Positions 25,651 through 32,568 of a DNA stretch of 32,568 bases are shown here, piece by piece. Below the pieces are notes generated by a model, which saw only the letters and a list, made by a program, of their open reading frames with translations, ran no database searches and was not told where the DNA came from. A program made the position numbers and the translations under genes. Each line of letters starts with the position of its first letter. Within the stretch, counting starts at the first letter, position 1. Origin of the DNA: Chordibacter sp038110535 (GTDB taxonomy: Bacteria; Verrucomicrobiota; Verrucomicrobiia; Opitutales; Seribacteraceae); NCBI GenBank assembly GCA_038110535.1, contig JAYNJW010000022.1:1-32568 (forward strand), written 5' to 3'.

Positions 25651-26364
25651 ATGAAAAAAAATAACGCTAATCGGAAGGGGTTTACTCTCATTGAACTTCT
25701 CGTTGTCATAACAATTATCGGAATACTGGCCGGTATCGCCATCGGTGCATTTGGTGGAATTTTTGGACAAGCAGGACAGCTTTCGGCTAAGGATAAATTG
25801 ATGGATATTCATAAAGCCATTGTTCAAGCTTACAAAGGCCAGGCAAAGTTTCCCACCAATTTGGATGATCAATCACCTGCTGGATTTGCGGAATGGTTTA
25901 CTAAAAAGACCCGCAATACCGAGACTTCGCTTTGGTACATTGATGAAGACGATAAAGTTCTCGAATTAGAAGAAGATGGTGCTTCTGGCAAACCAGCATC
26001 CATGACTTCGGAACTTGACCAAGACCAAAAAGATGCCATTGCCTGGATCATTGCACTGCCCACCAGTGATGATGCCAGCCCTAAGCTTGATCAAAATCTG
26101 CGCAGCGGTCCATTCCCCATCATGTGGACCCGTGGATTCAATGGTGAGGAGTGGGATGCAGACTCTCCCTGGAGCGGTGATGGAGGGCATGTTCTTTTTT
26201 CGAATGGTAAAGTTGAGTGGTATGAAAACACCAGTCCTAATGGCGAGGGAGTTTTTCTTAAGCCACCCGCTGAAGGTGCAGATGAAGATGCGGAGATAGA
26301 ACAGGTCTCAGACCCAGAAGAGGCACTACCTGAAGGCTGGGAAGCAATTGGTAAATCAAACTAA
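25651..26364 (+). CDS. Prepilin-like protein with type IV pilin/type II secretion N-terminus
   Basis: This 237-residue protein begins MKKNNANRKGFTLIELLVVI, a class III prepilin signal: cleavage would occur between Gly10 and Phe11, leaving Glu at position +5 of the mature protein. The hydrophobic helix runs to about residue 35. The C-terminal part has the pattern DGGHVLFSNGKVEWYE, found near the end of many short pseudopilin-like proteins of Verrucomicrobiota and Planctomycetota. It ends in an acidic tail (about residues 207-237). The mature protein could be assembled by, or interact with, a type II secretion or pilus machine, none of which is encoded nearby. The ATG at 25651 was preferred to a TTG at 25645. 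Its TAA stop is in frame with the downstream RNase R reading frame. Confidence 0.87.
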   Translation: MKKNNANRKGFTLIELLVVITIIGILAGIAIGAFGGIFGQAGQLSAKDKLMDIHKAIVQAYKGQAKFPTNLDDQSPAGFAEWFTKKTRNTETSLWYIDEDDKVLELEEDGASGKPASMTSELDQDQKDAIAWIIALPTSDDASPKLDQNLRSGPFPIMWTRGFNGEEWDADSPWSGDGGHVLFSNGKVEWYENTSPNGEGVFLKPPAEGADEDAEIEQVSDPEEALPEGWEAIGKSN

Positions 26365-26469
26365 TTCATAAGCCCGCTGCAATTTAGCAAAAATATACGG
26401 GGCACAATTTTTTTCTCTCGCAATGGTAGGGCAAAAGTCGTCCTTCCAAACTGTGAAGAAACGATTTCC

Positions 26470-28401
26470 TTGGCCAGAGGTGCCTCCTCCACTGCCCTGC
26501 ACGGGGATCTGATTGAACTTTTTCGATTGCCCCCCAGAAAGAAGGATAAAAAATCTTCCAAGCGTTCAGGGAAGCCCAAGCCACCCAGGTTTGAGGTACG
26601 CAAAATTGTTAAAAGAAATACAGACGAATTCTTAGGTTTTTTTAGCAAAGAACTGGGCCGACCCTTAGTCCATACTGAAAATTCTAGAATTCCCATACCA
26701 TTCAAGGTGATGGGAGATGTAAGAAATGCTCAGGAACAGGATAAAGTATTGGTGAAATTTGTTCGCTGGGATCCTCCCGCTCGTATTCCAACCTGTAAGA
26801 TCCTGAAGGTGCTAGGACCAAGTGACGATGCACGAACTGACCATAAAGGCATTCTTGCCAAATATGGATTGTCTCAGGTATTTCCCCGAAAGGTTGTGGA
26901 AGAAGCAAAGGCTTGCGGGGATAAAGTTTCGCCCAGGGATTGCAAAGGCAGAAAGGATTTGCGCAAAACATTCACCCTGACCATCGATCCGCTGGACGCC
27001 CGAGATTTTGACGATGCCCTCTCTTTAAAAGTTCTGGATAATGGAGACTTCGAGATAGGAGTGCACATTGCAGATGTTTCTCATTATGTAAAACGAGGTA
27101 GTGCATTAGACAACGAAGCGAAAAGACGATCAAATTCGACTTATCTTGTCGGAGAAGTTGTACCCATGCTTCCCCACCCCTTATCCAGTGGCATTTGCAG
27201 CCTGGTCGAGGGTAAGGACAGGTTGGTAAAATCTGTGATGTTTCGTTTTTCATCAAAATTTGAACTTCTGGGACATCATATTTTTGAATCCGTTATATGC
27301 AGTGACAAGAGACTGACTTACGAGCAGGCTTTGCTTTTTTTACACAAAGATGACTTAAAGGAGATCCTTGAGTCCACACCTCCGCCCAGCAGATACTCGG
27401 GCAATCCGGGAAGACCTCTTGCAGAATTAGAATCTTCCACCCTGCAAAAGATTCATCAAACCATAAAAACCTTGGGAAATGCAGCCTCCTTCTTGCGAAA
27501 AAAGAGATTGGAAAATGGCTCACTAAACCTCTCCTCTTCGGAAATTAAGATACTGGTTGATGAGATGGGACAGCCAGAAAAGATCTACCAGAACCTAGAT
27601 GATGAAAGCCATCAACTGATCGAAGAATTCATGCTTTTGGCCAACCAAACCATTGCCCGTCAGGCACGAAAGAAGAGACTACCGGTCGTTTACCGGGCTC
27701 ATCCAGACCCTGACCCGGAAAGCTTAGAAGAACTGAGGCATTTCCTTGCCCTATTTGGAATTTCCTGTGGAGAACTGACCAACCGAAAGGAAGTGCAAAA
27801 AATGCTTACTCAAATCAACCGGTCCCCTATCTCTCAGGTCCTGAGAATCAAGTTTCTGCGCAGCCTTCAACAAGCCTGCTACCGGGCAAGCCCAGATGGT
27901 CATTATGGATTGGCAATGAAAGATTATTTGCATTTCACCTCGCCCATCCGAAGATATGCAGACCTTGTCACACATCGGGCAGTGGAAGCATTCATCCAAA
28001 ATAAATCCACACGCAACTCCTCTTCTGAATCCTTGGAAGGATTGGCTAAAAAACTATCAATGAGTGAAAGAAACAGTGTCGATGCCGAGAGAGAATCGGT
28101 CAAAGATAAACTCATCCTTTTCTATAAGCGTGACTTGGAAAAGAAAGAACCAGTCAGACATGTTGCCATTATCACAGAGATCAATCGTAAAGGATTTTTT
28201 ATCGAATTGACTGAAACCTTAGCCCGAGGATTTGTTCCTACTCGTACCCTACCCCGCGAATTTGGATACCGATTAGCATCCAATGGGGCATCTCTAGTTG
28301 GCAGAAACCCAAAAAACAAACTTAAGATAGGCCAGAAAATTAATGTACAAATTGATCGAATCAACACTTTGGACAAGCAATTGGATTTTCGTTTAGCCTA
28401 A
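26470..28401 (+). CDS. rnr: Ribonuclease R/RNase II family exoribonuclease, start uncertain
   Basis: This hydrolytic 3'-to-5' exoribonuclease has at least 643 residues. The RNB catalytic region includes LTIDPLDARDFDDALSLK, IGVHIADVSHYVKRGSALD and HYGLAMKDYLHFTSPIRRYADL. A C-terminal S1 RNA-binding domain starts near VRHVAIITEI and ends at the stop. E. coli RNase R is longer (813) because of extra N- and C-terminal parts. Position 26470 is a TTG, the first standard start codon in this frame. It falls inside what looks like the N-terminal cold-shock/OB domain: the open frame upstream reads RGTIFFSRNGRAKVVLP and continues into ASSTALHGDLIEL. The real start is probably further upstream (CTG at 26377 is one option), or there is a sequence error. 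Confidence 0.9.
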   Translation: MARGASSTALHGDLIELFRLPPRKKDKKSSKRSGKPKPPRFEVRKIVKRNTDEFLGFFSKELGRPLVHTENSRIPIPFKVMGDVRNAQEQDKVLVKFVRWDPPARIPTCKILKVLGPSDDARTDHKGILAKYGLSQVFPRKVVEEAKACGDKVSPRDCKGRKDLRKTFTLTIDPLDARDFDDALSLKVLDNGDFEIGVHIADVSHYVKRGSALDNEAKRRSNSTYLVGEVVPMLPHPLSSGICSLVEGKDRLVKSVMFRFSSKFELLGHHIFESVICSDKRLTYEQALLFLHKDDLKEILESTPPPSRYSGNPGRPLAELESSTLQKIHQTIKTLGNAASFLRKKRLENGSLNLSSSEIKILVDEMGQPEKIYQNLDDESHQLIEEFMLLANQTIARQARKKRLPVVYRAHPDPDPESLEELRHFLALFGISCGELTNRKEVQKMLTQINRSPISQVLRIKFLRSLQQACYRASPDGHYGLAMKDYLHFTSPIRRYADLVTHRAVEAFIQNKSTRNSSSESLEGLAKKLSMSERNSVDAERESVKDKLILFYKRDLEKKEPVRHVAIITEINRKGFFIELTETLARGFVPTRTLPREFGYRLASNGASLVGRNPKNKLKIGQKINVQIDRINTLDKQLDFRLA

Positions 28402-28447
28402 TCGGGCTTGCCCCTTTCCCAAACCCTACTTATCGCTGATCCGATTT

Positions 28448-28978
28448 ATGTCTTATTCCTTCCACAACGAACTTTCCCGAATCTGGCAAACCGCGGTTGA
28501 TCTATACCGAGAGGGAAACACCAAGGCAGAAGATTTTCCGCTTGCCCAAGAATTGCCTATTCTTTCGGCTTGGGGATTAAATAAAATGGATTTGTTCGAC
28601 TATGCGGAGGATTGGTGCCTTTATGATGAGCCCGATCTTATGACTTTTGTGCTTGTTCACTACGAAAGATGGAATTTCTTTGTACAGGAGCAAAAAGGTA
28701 TCCTGTCACCCAAGAGACTTGATCCCAAATCCCTTCCTGCCAAAACGGAGCGTGCTTGCGGCGTTGTCTGGTTGCCTAGAATTTTGCCCAAAGCACGGGC
28801 AAAACTTCGGGGAGAATTACCCCCAGAAGTTATGTATGGCTGTGGTGGAGATCGTCAGTTTTTTCAGACCAATAACATTCATCCTGCCGAGTTCTTACGA
28901 GTAGTGAGGCAATGGGGAGACAATGACCAAGCAGTAATCGAGTGGGTGGTTAATCGTCATCATTCTTCCCGTCTCTAA
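28448..28978 (+). CDS. DUF5069-like protein
   Basis: This 176-residue cytoplasmic protein has no signal peptide or membrane helix. The C-terminal half (LPRILPKARAKLRGELP, YGCGGDRQFFQTNNIHPAEFLRVV, and DNDQAVIEWVV) resembles DUF5069, a small domain of unknown function that is common in Verrucomicrobiota and Planctomycetota and usually has the order LPR..DKARA, CP.D..FL, AE.FL..V, D..V..WV. The N-terminal ~85 residues are aromatic and acidic and I do not recognise them. It sits between RNase R and the DapF homologue on the same strand, with 46 and 21 bases of spacing. Its function is unknown. The domain call is from memory of the pattern and should be read as tentative. Confidence 0.75.
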   Translation: MSYSFHNELSRIWQTAVDLYREGNTKAEDFPLAQELPILSAWGLNKMDLFDYAEDWCLYDEPDLMTFVLVHYERWNFFVQEQKGILSPKRLDPKSLPAKTERACGVVWLPRILPKARAKLRGELPPEVMYGCGGDRQFFQTNNIHPAEFLRVVRQWGDNDQAVIEWVVNRHHSSRL

Positions 28979-28999
28979 TTCCTATCTCATTTTTAATCT

Positions 29000-29848
29000 A
29001 TGAAATTTGAAAAATACCACGCCCTAGGAAACGATTATCTTGTTTTTGATCCTAGAAAGCTTGCTCATTCCTTCACCGAGCAGGAAATCATACGTATTTG
29101 CCATCGGAATTTCGGACTTGGTTCGGATGGCATCTTGGTTGGGCCCTTGCCATCAGATCAGGCGGATTTCGGCCTACGTATTCTCAATCCAGACGGAAGC
29201 GAGGCTGAAAAAAGTGGGAATGGTTTACGAATATTTGCCCGCTATCTTAGGGATTCAGATCTGGTCGGGACCGATCCTTTTCGGGTGGACACTTTGGGGG
29301 GAGTAGTCACCTGTGAAGTTTCTCCGGATGCATCCCTCATATCCGTGGAGATGGGACAGGTCAGTTTTCACAGTGATTTAATCCCTATTTCGATCGAGGG
29401 CACACCCCGAGAAATTCTTAACGAACCCATTGTGCTATCTGATACGACTCTAGCATATTTTGGGGCAACCATTGGAAACCCCCATTGCGTAATTCCCGTT
29501 GATCAAGTCTCTGAATCCATGACCAGGAAATATGGTCCAGAACTGGAAAATCATACCAATTTCCCCAACCGCACGAATGTGCAATTTTTGCAGGTTCTGG
29601 ATCGCAATCGAATCAAGATTGAAATTTGGGAAAGGGGAGCAGGATACACCCTTGCATCCGGGAGCAGTAGTTCTGCGGCTGGAGCGGTTGCCCGGAAAAT
29701 GAATGCCTGTGACTCAGATATTACTGTAGAAATGCCTGGGGGTGAGATCGAATTGCACATAGACGAAGAATTTAATGTTTTAATGAAAGGCCCAGCCACG
29801 CGGGTGGGTCAAATGATCCTAGATGAGGAGTGTCTGCTTCCATGCTAA
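29000..29848 (+). CDS. dapF: Diaminopimelate epimerase homologue with Ser at both catalytic Cys positions
   Basis: This 282-residue protein has the DapF two-lobed pattern: KYHALGNDYLVFD (N-terminal Asn contact), LNPDGSEAEKSGNGLRIFAR, TIGNPHCVIPVD and WERGAGYTLASGSSSSAAGA. DapF converts LL- to meso-diaminopimelate using two cysteines in CGNG and ACGTG. Here these read SGNG (Ser72, AGT at 29213-29215) and ASGSS (Ser220, TCC at 29657-29659). All other family contacts I can see (Asn11, GNPH, ERG) are kept, so it does not look like a decayed gene. It may be a Ser-type variant of the same enzyme, or a related epimerase acting on another substrate. Mpl in this window suggests the cell does use meso-diaminopimelate. 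It is followed by a gap in the assembly. Confidence 0.88.
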   Translation: MKFEKYHALGNDYLVFDPRKLAHSFTEQEIIRICHRNFGLGSDGILVGPLPSDQADFGLRILNPDGSEAEKSGNGLRIFARYLRDSDLVGTDPFRVDTLGGVVTCEVSPDASLISVEMGQVSFHSDLIPISIEGTPREILNEPIVLSDTTLAYFGATIGNPHCVIPVDQVSESMTRKYGPELENHTNFPNRTNVQFLQVLDRNRIKIEIWERGAGYTLASGSSSSAAGAVARKMNACDSDITVEMPGGEIELHIDEEFNVLMKGPATRVGQMILDEECLLPC

Positions 29849-29870
29849 TCATCCTTCAATCCATGTTGGG

Positions 29871-29925
29871 CCGACAAGATCGAACTTGCCAAAGAGGCAA
29901 GAAATTGGTTTTTTAAAAGATTTCC
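29871..29925 (+). repeat. First copy of a 55-bp exact direct repeat, left edge of the N gap
   Basis: These 55 bases, from CCGACAAGATCG to AAAGATTTCC, recur without a mismatch at 30026-30080, directly after the run of N. The two copies are the exact sequences abutting the gap on either side, which is what two contig ends sharing an unresolved overlap produce. I read it as an assembly artefact and not a biological repeat. The length of 55 matches a commonly used de Bruijn graph k-mer. Confidence 0.9.
29885..29914 (+). terminator. Weak hairpin followed by a T run (possible terminator or L21 leader element)
   Basis: CTTGCC (29885-29890) and GGCAAG (29896-29901) form a 6-bp stem with a 5-base loop, followed after AAATTGG by six T (29909-29914). 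The stem is short and the T run is 7 bases away, so it is a poor intrinsic terminator. It could instead be a structured leader of rplU-rpmA. The same element is present in the second repeat copy at 30040-30069. Confidence 0.25.
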
Positions 29926-30025
29926 NNNNNNNNNNNNNNNNNNNNNNNNNNNNNNNNNNNNNNNNNNNNNNNNNNNNNNNNNNNNNNNNNNNNNNNNNNN
30001 NNNNNNNNNNNNNNNNNNNNNNNNN
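29926..30025. other. Assembly gap of 100 N
   Basis: A run of exactly 100 N lies between the DapF homologue and rplU. Exactly 100 is a standard placeholder for a gap of unknown length. Identical 55-bp sequence on both sides suggests that the contigs overlap and that no sequence is missing. If so, the true distance from the dapF stop to the rplU start is about 85 bases. Confidence 0.97.
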
Positions 30026-30080
30026 CCGACAAGATCGAACTTGCCAAAGAGGCAAGAAATTGGTTTTTTAAAAGATTTCC
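30026..30080 (+). repeat. Second copy of the 55-bp exact direct repeat, right edge of the N gap
   Basis: It is identical to 29871-29925 over all 55 bases and directly follows the last N. The rplU start codon lies 8 bases further on. It should probably be merged with the first copy. Confidence 0.9.
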
Positions 30081-30088
30081 CAAAAATC

Positions 30089-30406
30089 ATGAAAGCCACT
30101 ATCCGTACCCAAGGCAGCCAATTCGTCGTAGAAAAAGGCGACAAGCTATTTGTTAACCGCTTCCCCGAAACCAAAGAGGGAGATCAAGTCAAGATCGAGG
30201 ATGTCCTGATGGTTGTTGAAGACGGCAAGTCAACCTTTGGCTCTCCCACCGTCAAAGGAGCTTCGGTAACCGCTAAGATTTTGGAAAACAAGAAAGACAA
30301 AAAAGTGATCGTTTTCAAAAAGAAGCGACGCCAGGGCTACAAACGTCGCCGTGGTCATCGCCAATTATTATCGGTTATCGAGATTGAATCGATCGATCTG
30401 AAATAA
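30089..30406 (+). CDS. rplU: 50S ribosomal protein L21
   Basis: This 105-residue ribosomal protein binds 23S rRNA. It begins MKATIRTQGSQFVVEKGDKL and shows the L21 features EGDQVKIEDVLMV, VTAKILENKKDKKVIVFKKK and the basic YKRRRGHRQ loop. The ATG at 30089 gives the usual length of about 103. A longer frame that starts with TTG upstream lies in the repeated contig end and adds no L21 sequence. It is followed 34 bases later by rpmA, the conserved L21-L27 pair. There is no clear Shine-Dalgarno motif. Confidence 0.97.
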   Translation: MKATIRTQGSQFVVEKGDKLFVNRFPETKEGDQVKIEDVLMVVEDGKSTFGSPTVKGASVTAKILENKKDKKVIVFKKKRRQGYKRRRGHRQLLSVIEIESIDLK

Positions 30407-30440
30407 GGCCTTCATTTTACCCACAAACAACATTTGAGCC

Positions 30441-30686
30441 ATGGCACATAAAAAAGGACAAGGAACTTCGAAGAACGGACGCGATAGCAACAGCAAGCGT
30501 TTGGGAGTAAAGAAATTCGGTGGTGAATCAGTACTCGCTGGAAATATTATTCTTCGTCAACGGGGAACAAAATATCATCCTGGAAAAAATGTCGGTCTCG
30601 GCAAAGACTTTACTCTTTTTGCACTTACCCCTGGAAAAGTAGAGTTTGATAAGCCTCACCGGTTGGTGAATGTTCTTGCTGATTAA
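30441..30686 (+). CDS. rpmA: 50S ribosomal protein L27
   Basis: This 81-residue protein starts MAHKKGQGTSKNGRDSNSKR, continues LGVKKFGGESVLAGNIILRQ, and has the HPGKNVGLGKDFTLFAL core. The N-terminal tail of L27 reaches the peptidyl transferase centre. It begins with Ala-His-Lys-Lys and has no cleavable Firmicutes-type leader. In many bacteria obg follows rplU-rpmA, but here the next gene is a YceH protein. Confidence 0.98.
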   Translation: MAHKKGQGTSKNGRDSNSKRLGVKKFGGESVLAGNIILRQRGTKYHPGKNVGLGKDFTLFALTPGKVEFDKPHRLVNVLAD

Positions 30687-30737
30687 TTTACTTTTCTTTT
30701 TTAAGTCGATTGTTTGGCGATAATCTCTTCGAGATTT

Positions 30738-31472
30738 ATGGATCCAAACGATACTCATACGCCTGAGAATCCTTCTCCCAGCGAGCATGCTGAGGATCTT
30801 GTTCAATTATCTTTTGAAGAAACCCGGGTGCTGGGTTCATTGATTGAGAAAGAATTGACCACTCCAGAGTATTATCCCATGAGCTTAAATGGGTTGGTCA
30901 ATGCTTGTAATCAAAAAAATAACCGATTACCCAAGACCAATTTCAGTGAGGATGAGGTGAACCAAGCGATCGAACAGTTACGGATCAAGCGATTAGTACA
31001 CCGGGTCGATTTAGTCGGGTCCCGGGTTCCCAAATTCCAACATAACGCCGAAAAAGAACTGGATCTGATTAAGGCGGAAAGGGCCTTAATCACAGAACTA
31101 TTATCCCGTGGACCACAAACCAGCGGGGAGTTAAACAACAGGGCAAATCGCATGTTTGAATTTGATGGGATTCAAGATGTCGAGGATACCCTCACAGATA
31201 TGATGGAACGGACTCCCAGCTTGGTTGGCATAATGGAAGCTAGACCCGGACAAAAGGAATCCCGGTGGTTTCACAAACTTGCCCCACCTCCCAAGCTTGA
31301 AGAATTACAGGATGGTAGTTCGGTCTATGTTCCGGCAACTGACCAACGGCTTGATCAGTTGGAAGGGGTCCTTTCCGAATTCAAAGATTTAAAAGAAGAA
31401 GTGGAAGCTCTTCGCTATCAGGTAAGAGAATTAACGGATGATTTCCGGGAGTTCCGCAAGCAGTTTGAGTAG
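30738..31472 (+). CDS. YceH family (DUF480) protein
   Basis: This 244-residue cytoplasmic protein fits the DUF480/YceH family, which has two winged-helix domains. Key segments are LSFEETRVLGSLIEKELTTP, YYPMSLNGLVNACNQKNNR, LVHRVDLVGSRVPKFQHN and LLSRGPQTSGELNNRANRM. The C-terminal ~50 residues are a coiled coil (EGVLSEFKDLKEEVEALRYQ). Its role is unknown, though the fold suggests nucleic-acid or protein binding. The ATG at 30738 was chosen over a TTG at 30714. It is convergent with fcl, 28 bases away, and no terminator hairpin is evident between them. Confidence 0.9.
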   Translation: MDPNDTHTPENPSPSEHAEDLVQLSFEETRVLGSLIEKELTTPEYYPMSLNGLVNACNQKNNRLPKTNFSEDEVNQAIEQLRIKRLVHRVDLVGSRVPKFQHNAEKELDLIKAERALITELLSRGPQTSGELNNRANRMFEFDGIQDVEDTLTDMMERTPSLVGIMEARPGQKESRWFHKLAPPPKLEELQDGSSVYVPATDQRLDQLEGVLSEFKDLKEEVEALRYQVRELTDDFREFRKQFE

Positions 31473-31500
31473 AACTTCGCCCAAATCTTTAGACCCTTTA

Positions 31501-32442
31501 TTATAAACGAGCTGTCCCTGTTTCTATCGCTTGGAGAAAGTCTTGGTACGCCGAAAGAATTCCTCGCTCTAAGGATATTTCGGCTCTCCACCCGAAAGAG
31601 TTAATCAGAGAAACATCCAGGCGTTTAACCGGCATCCCATCCGGTTTGCTGGTGTCATTTAAAATCACCCCCTCATAGCCTATGGTTTTTTTCACTAATT
31701 CAGCAATTTCCTGAATCGAATGATCTACCCCGGTGCCTAAGTTCACCCAGTCTGGAGGGTTCTCCAATGCCAAAAGAAATAAAACCCCACGAGCAAGATC
31801 GTCCACATGCATTAATTCGCGCCTTGGCTTGCCTGTTCCCCAGATCATTACTTCATCCAGGTCGGCATTCTTTGCTTCATGAAATCGCCGGATAAGGGCG
31901 GGTAAGACATGGGAATTTTCGCCCTGATAGTTATCTCCAGGGCCGTACAAGTTGGTAGGCATGGCACTATGAAAAAGCACCCCATATTGATTGCGATAGT
32001 GACGGCACATTTCCAGGCCTGCAATTTTGGCCAAAGCATATGCCTCGTTTGTTTTCTCCAGCGGACCCGTGAGCAAATAATCCTCCTTGATTGGCTGACT
32101 ACATGCACGTGGGTATATGCAGGAACTACCTAAGTTTAGGAAACGCCCCACCCCATTTTGCCAGGCAGCATGAATTAAATTAGTATTAATGAGCAGGTTT
32201 TGATGAATGAATTCAGCAGGGTAAGTATCATTGGCATGAATCCCGCCCACTTTGGCTGCAGCATTAATGATAATGTCAGGTTTTTGTTGCTTGATAAACA
32301 GCTCGACCGCTGACTGGTTTAAAAGATTGAGTTCATTGCGCCCGGCAAGAATTAATTCGTGCTTGGAAGGCTGACTGTTCAAGGCACGAACCAAAGCAGA
32401 GCCAACCATGCCCCGGTGCCCGCTTATAAAAATCTTTGCCAT
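31501..32442 (-). CDS. fcl: GDP-L-fucose synthase
   Basis: This 313-residue short-chain dehydrogenase converts GDP-4-keto-6-deoxy-D-mannose to GDP-L-fucose by epimerisation and NADPH reduction. It shows the nucleotide-binding ISGHRGMVGSALVRAL (Gly8, Gly11, Gly14), the catalytic Ser-Tyr-Lys set (Ser107 in GSSCIYPR, Tyr135 and Lys139 in YALAK), MPTNLYGPGDNY and LMHVDDLARGVLFLL. Length matches the E. coli enzyme (321). Its ATG overlaps the upstream gmd stop as TAATG. The product feeds fucose-containing surface glycans. The two glycosyltransferases at 8.5-10.6 kb could be users, which is speculation. Confidence 0.97.
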   Translation of the reverse strand: MAKIFISGHRGMVGSALVRALNSQPSKHELILAGRNELNLLNQSAVELFIKQQKPDIIINAAAKVGGIHANDTYPAEFIHQNLLINTNLIHAAWQNGVGRFLNLGSSCIYPRACSQPIKEDYLLTGPLEKTNEAYALAKIAGLEMCRHYRNQYGVLFHSAMPTNLYGPGDNYQGENSHVLPALIRRFHEAKNADLDEVMIWGTGKPRRELMHVDDLARGVLFLLALENPPDWVNLGTGVDHSIQEIAELVKKTIGYEGVILNDTSKPDGMPVKRLDVSLINSFGWRAEISLERGILSAYQDFLQAIETGTARL

Positions 32443-32568
32443 TAAGAAAGGTCTGCTTCCACTAAGGTCTTTTCGCGCTGGGCAAGTTTCATATCTTCCT
32501 CAACCATCAAAGACACCAGTCCCTTGAAGGTGGTCTGCGGTTCCCATCCTAGCTGTTTTTTTGCTTTT
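32442..32568 (-). CDS. gmd: GDP-mannose 4,6-dehydratase, C-terminal fragment (runs off the window)
   Basis: The last 41 codons are visible, reading leftward to a TAA at 32444-32442. The translation reads AKKQLGWEPQTTFKGLV, then SLMVEEDMKLAQREKTL, closely matching the C-terminus of Gmd, where a LGW.P.T.F..LV..M pattern is standard. Gmd makes the substrate of GDP-L-fucose synthase, and gmd-fcl is a conserved pair. The stop overlaps the fcl start by one base, indicating co-translation. The upstream part lies outside the window. Confidence 0.88.
   Translation of the reverse strand, partial: KAKKQLGWEPQTTFKGLVSLMVEEDMKLAQREKTLVEADLS

Noticed and set aside
29823..30174. Open frames spanning the N run
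   Set aside because: They contain translated N and duplicated contig-end sequence, so they are not genes.
1..32568. tRNA genes, CRISPR arrays, transposases, integrases or att sites
   Set aside because: By eye I found no cloverleaf with a GTTCGA-type T-arm, no regularly spaced repeats and no recombinase motifs. A tool search could still find a weak case.

Overview
The window looks like a chromosomal contig from a Verrucomicrobiota-type bacterium in the PVC group, possibly Opitutae/Puniceicoccales. The pointers are indirect: a fused GldF/GldG-type transporter with a DUF4340 partner, a stand-alone short prepilin-like protein, a DUF5069-like gene, RNase HII and RNase HIII side by side, and few recognisable Shine-Dalgarno motifs. 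No rRNA, tRNA, CRISPR array, insertion sequence or phage gene was seen. A run of 100 N and an exact repeat around it suggest a short-read or metagenome assembly.

Layout. Positions 1-1407 (minus) hold the first codons of a transketolase and a secreted protein of unknown function. Positions 1584-7273 (plus) hold a three-gene ABC-2 transporter operon: ATPase, fused permease/GldG protein, and a DUF4340 protein ending in a parvulin-type prolyl isomerase. At 7329-11591 there is an alpha-oxoamine synthase resembling serine palmitoyltransferase (plus), then on the minus strand a GT2 and a GT4 glycosyltransferase and an acyl carrier protein fused to a FabZ-like dehydratase. This could be a lipid or glycolipid locus. 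trpS and a membrane protein with a long acidic region follow (11659-14181, plus).

Positions 14178-19602 (minus) are a tightly packed operon read rnhC - rnhB - pdxJ - acpS - nnrE/nnrD - nucleotidyltransferase, with most stops and starts overlapping. After mutY (plus) come mpl and a small membrane protein (minus). From 22459 to 31472 everything is on the plus strand: purD, a YwlE-like phosphatase, glyA, a prepilin-like protein, RNase R, a DUF5069-like protein, a DapF homologue, rplU, rpmA and a YceH (DUF480) protein. The window ends with fcl and the tail of gmd (minus), the two steps from GDP-mannose to GDP-L-fucose.

How the genes fit together. AcpS would load phosphopantetheine onto carrier proteins, including the ACP half of the ACP-FabZ fusion. 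PdxJ makes the cofactor used by GlyA and the oxoamine synthase. Mpl and the DapF homologue point to diaminopimelate-type peptidoglycan, and the glycosyltransferases and the GDP-fucose pathway to surface glycans. The main oddities are a DapF homologue with Ser at both catalytic Cys positions, the DUF4340-parvulin fusion, the ACP-FabZ fusion, an RNase R frame whose N-terminal domain has no ATG, GTG or TTG start, and a 55-bp exact repeat around the gap that looks like an assembly artefact.
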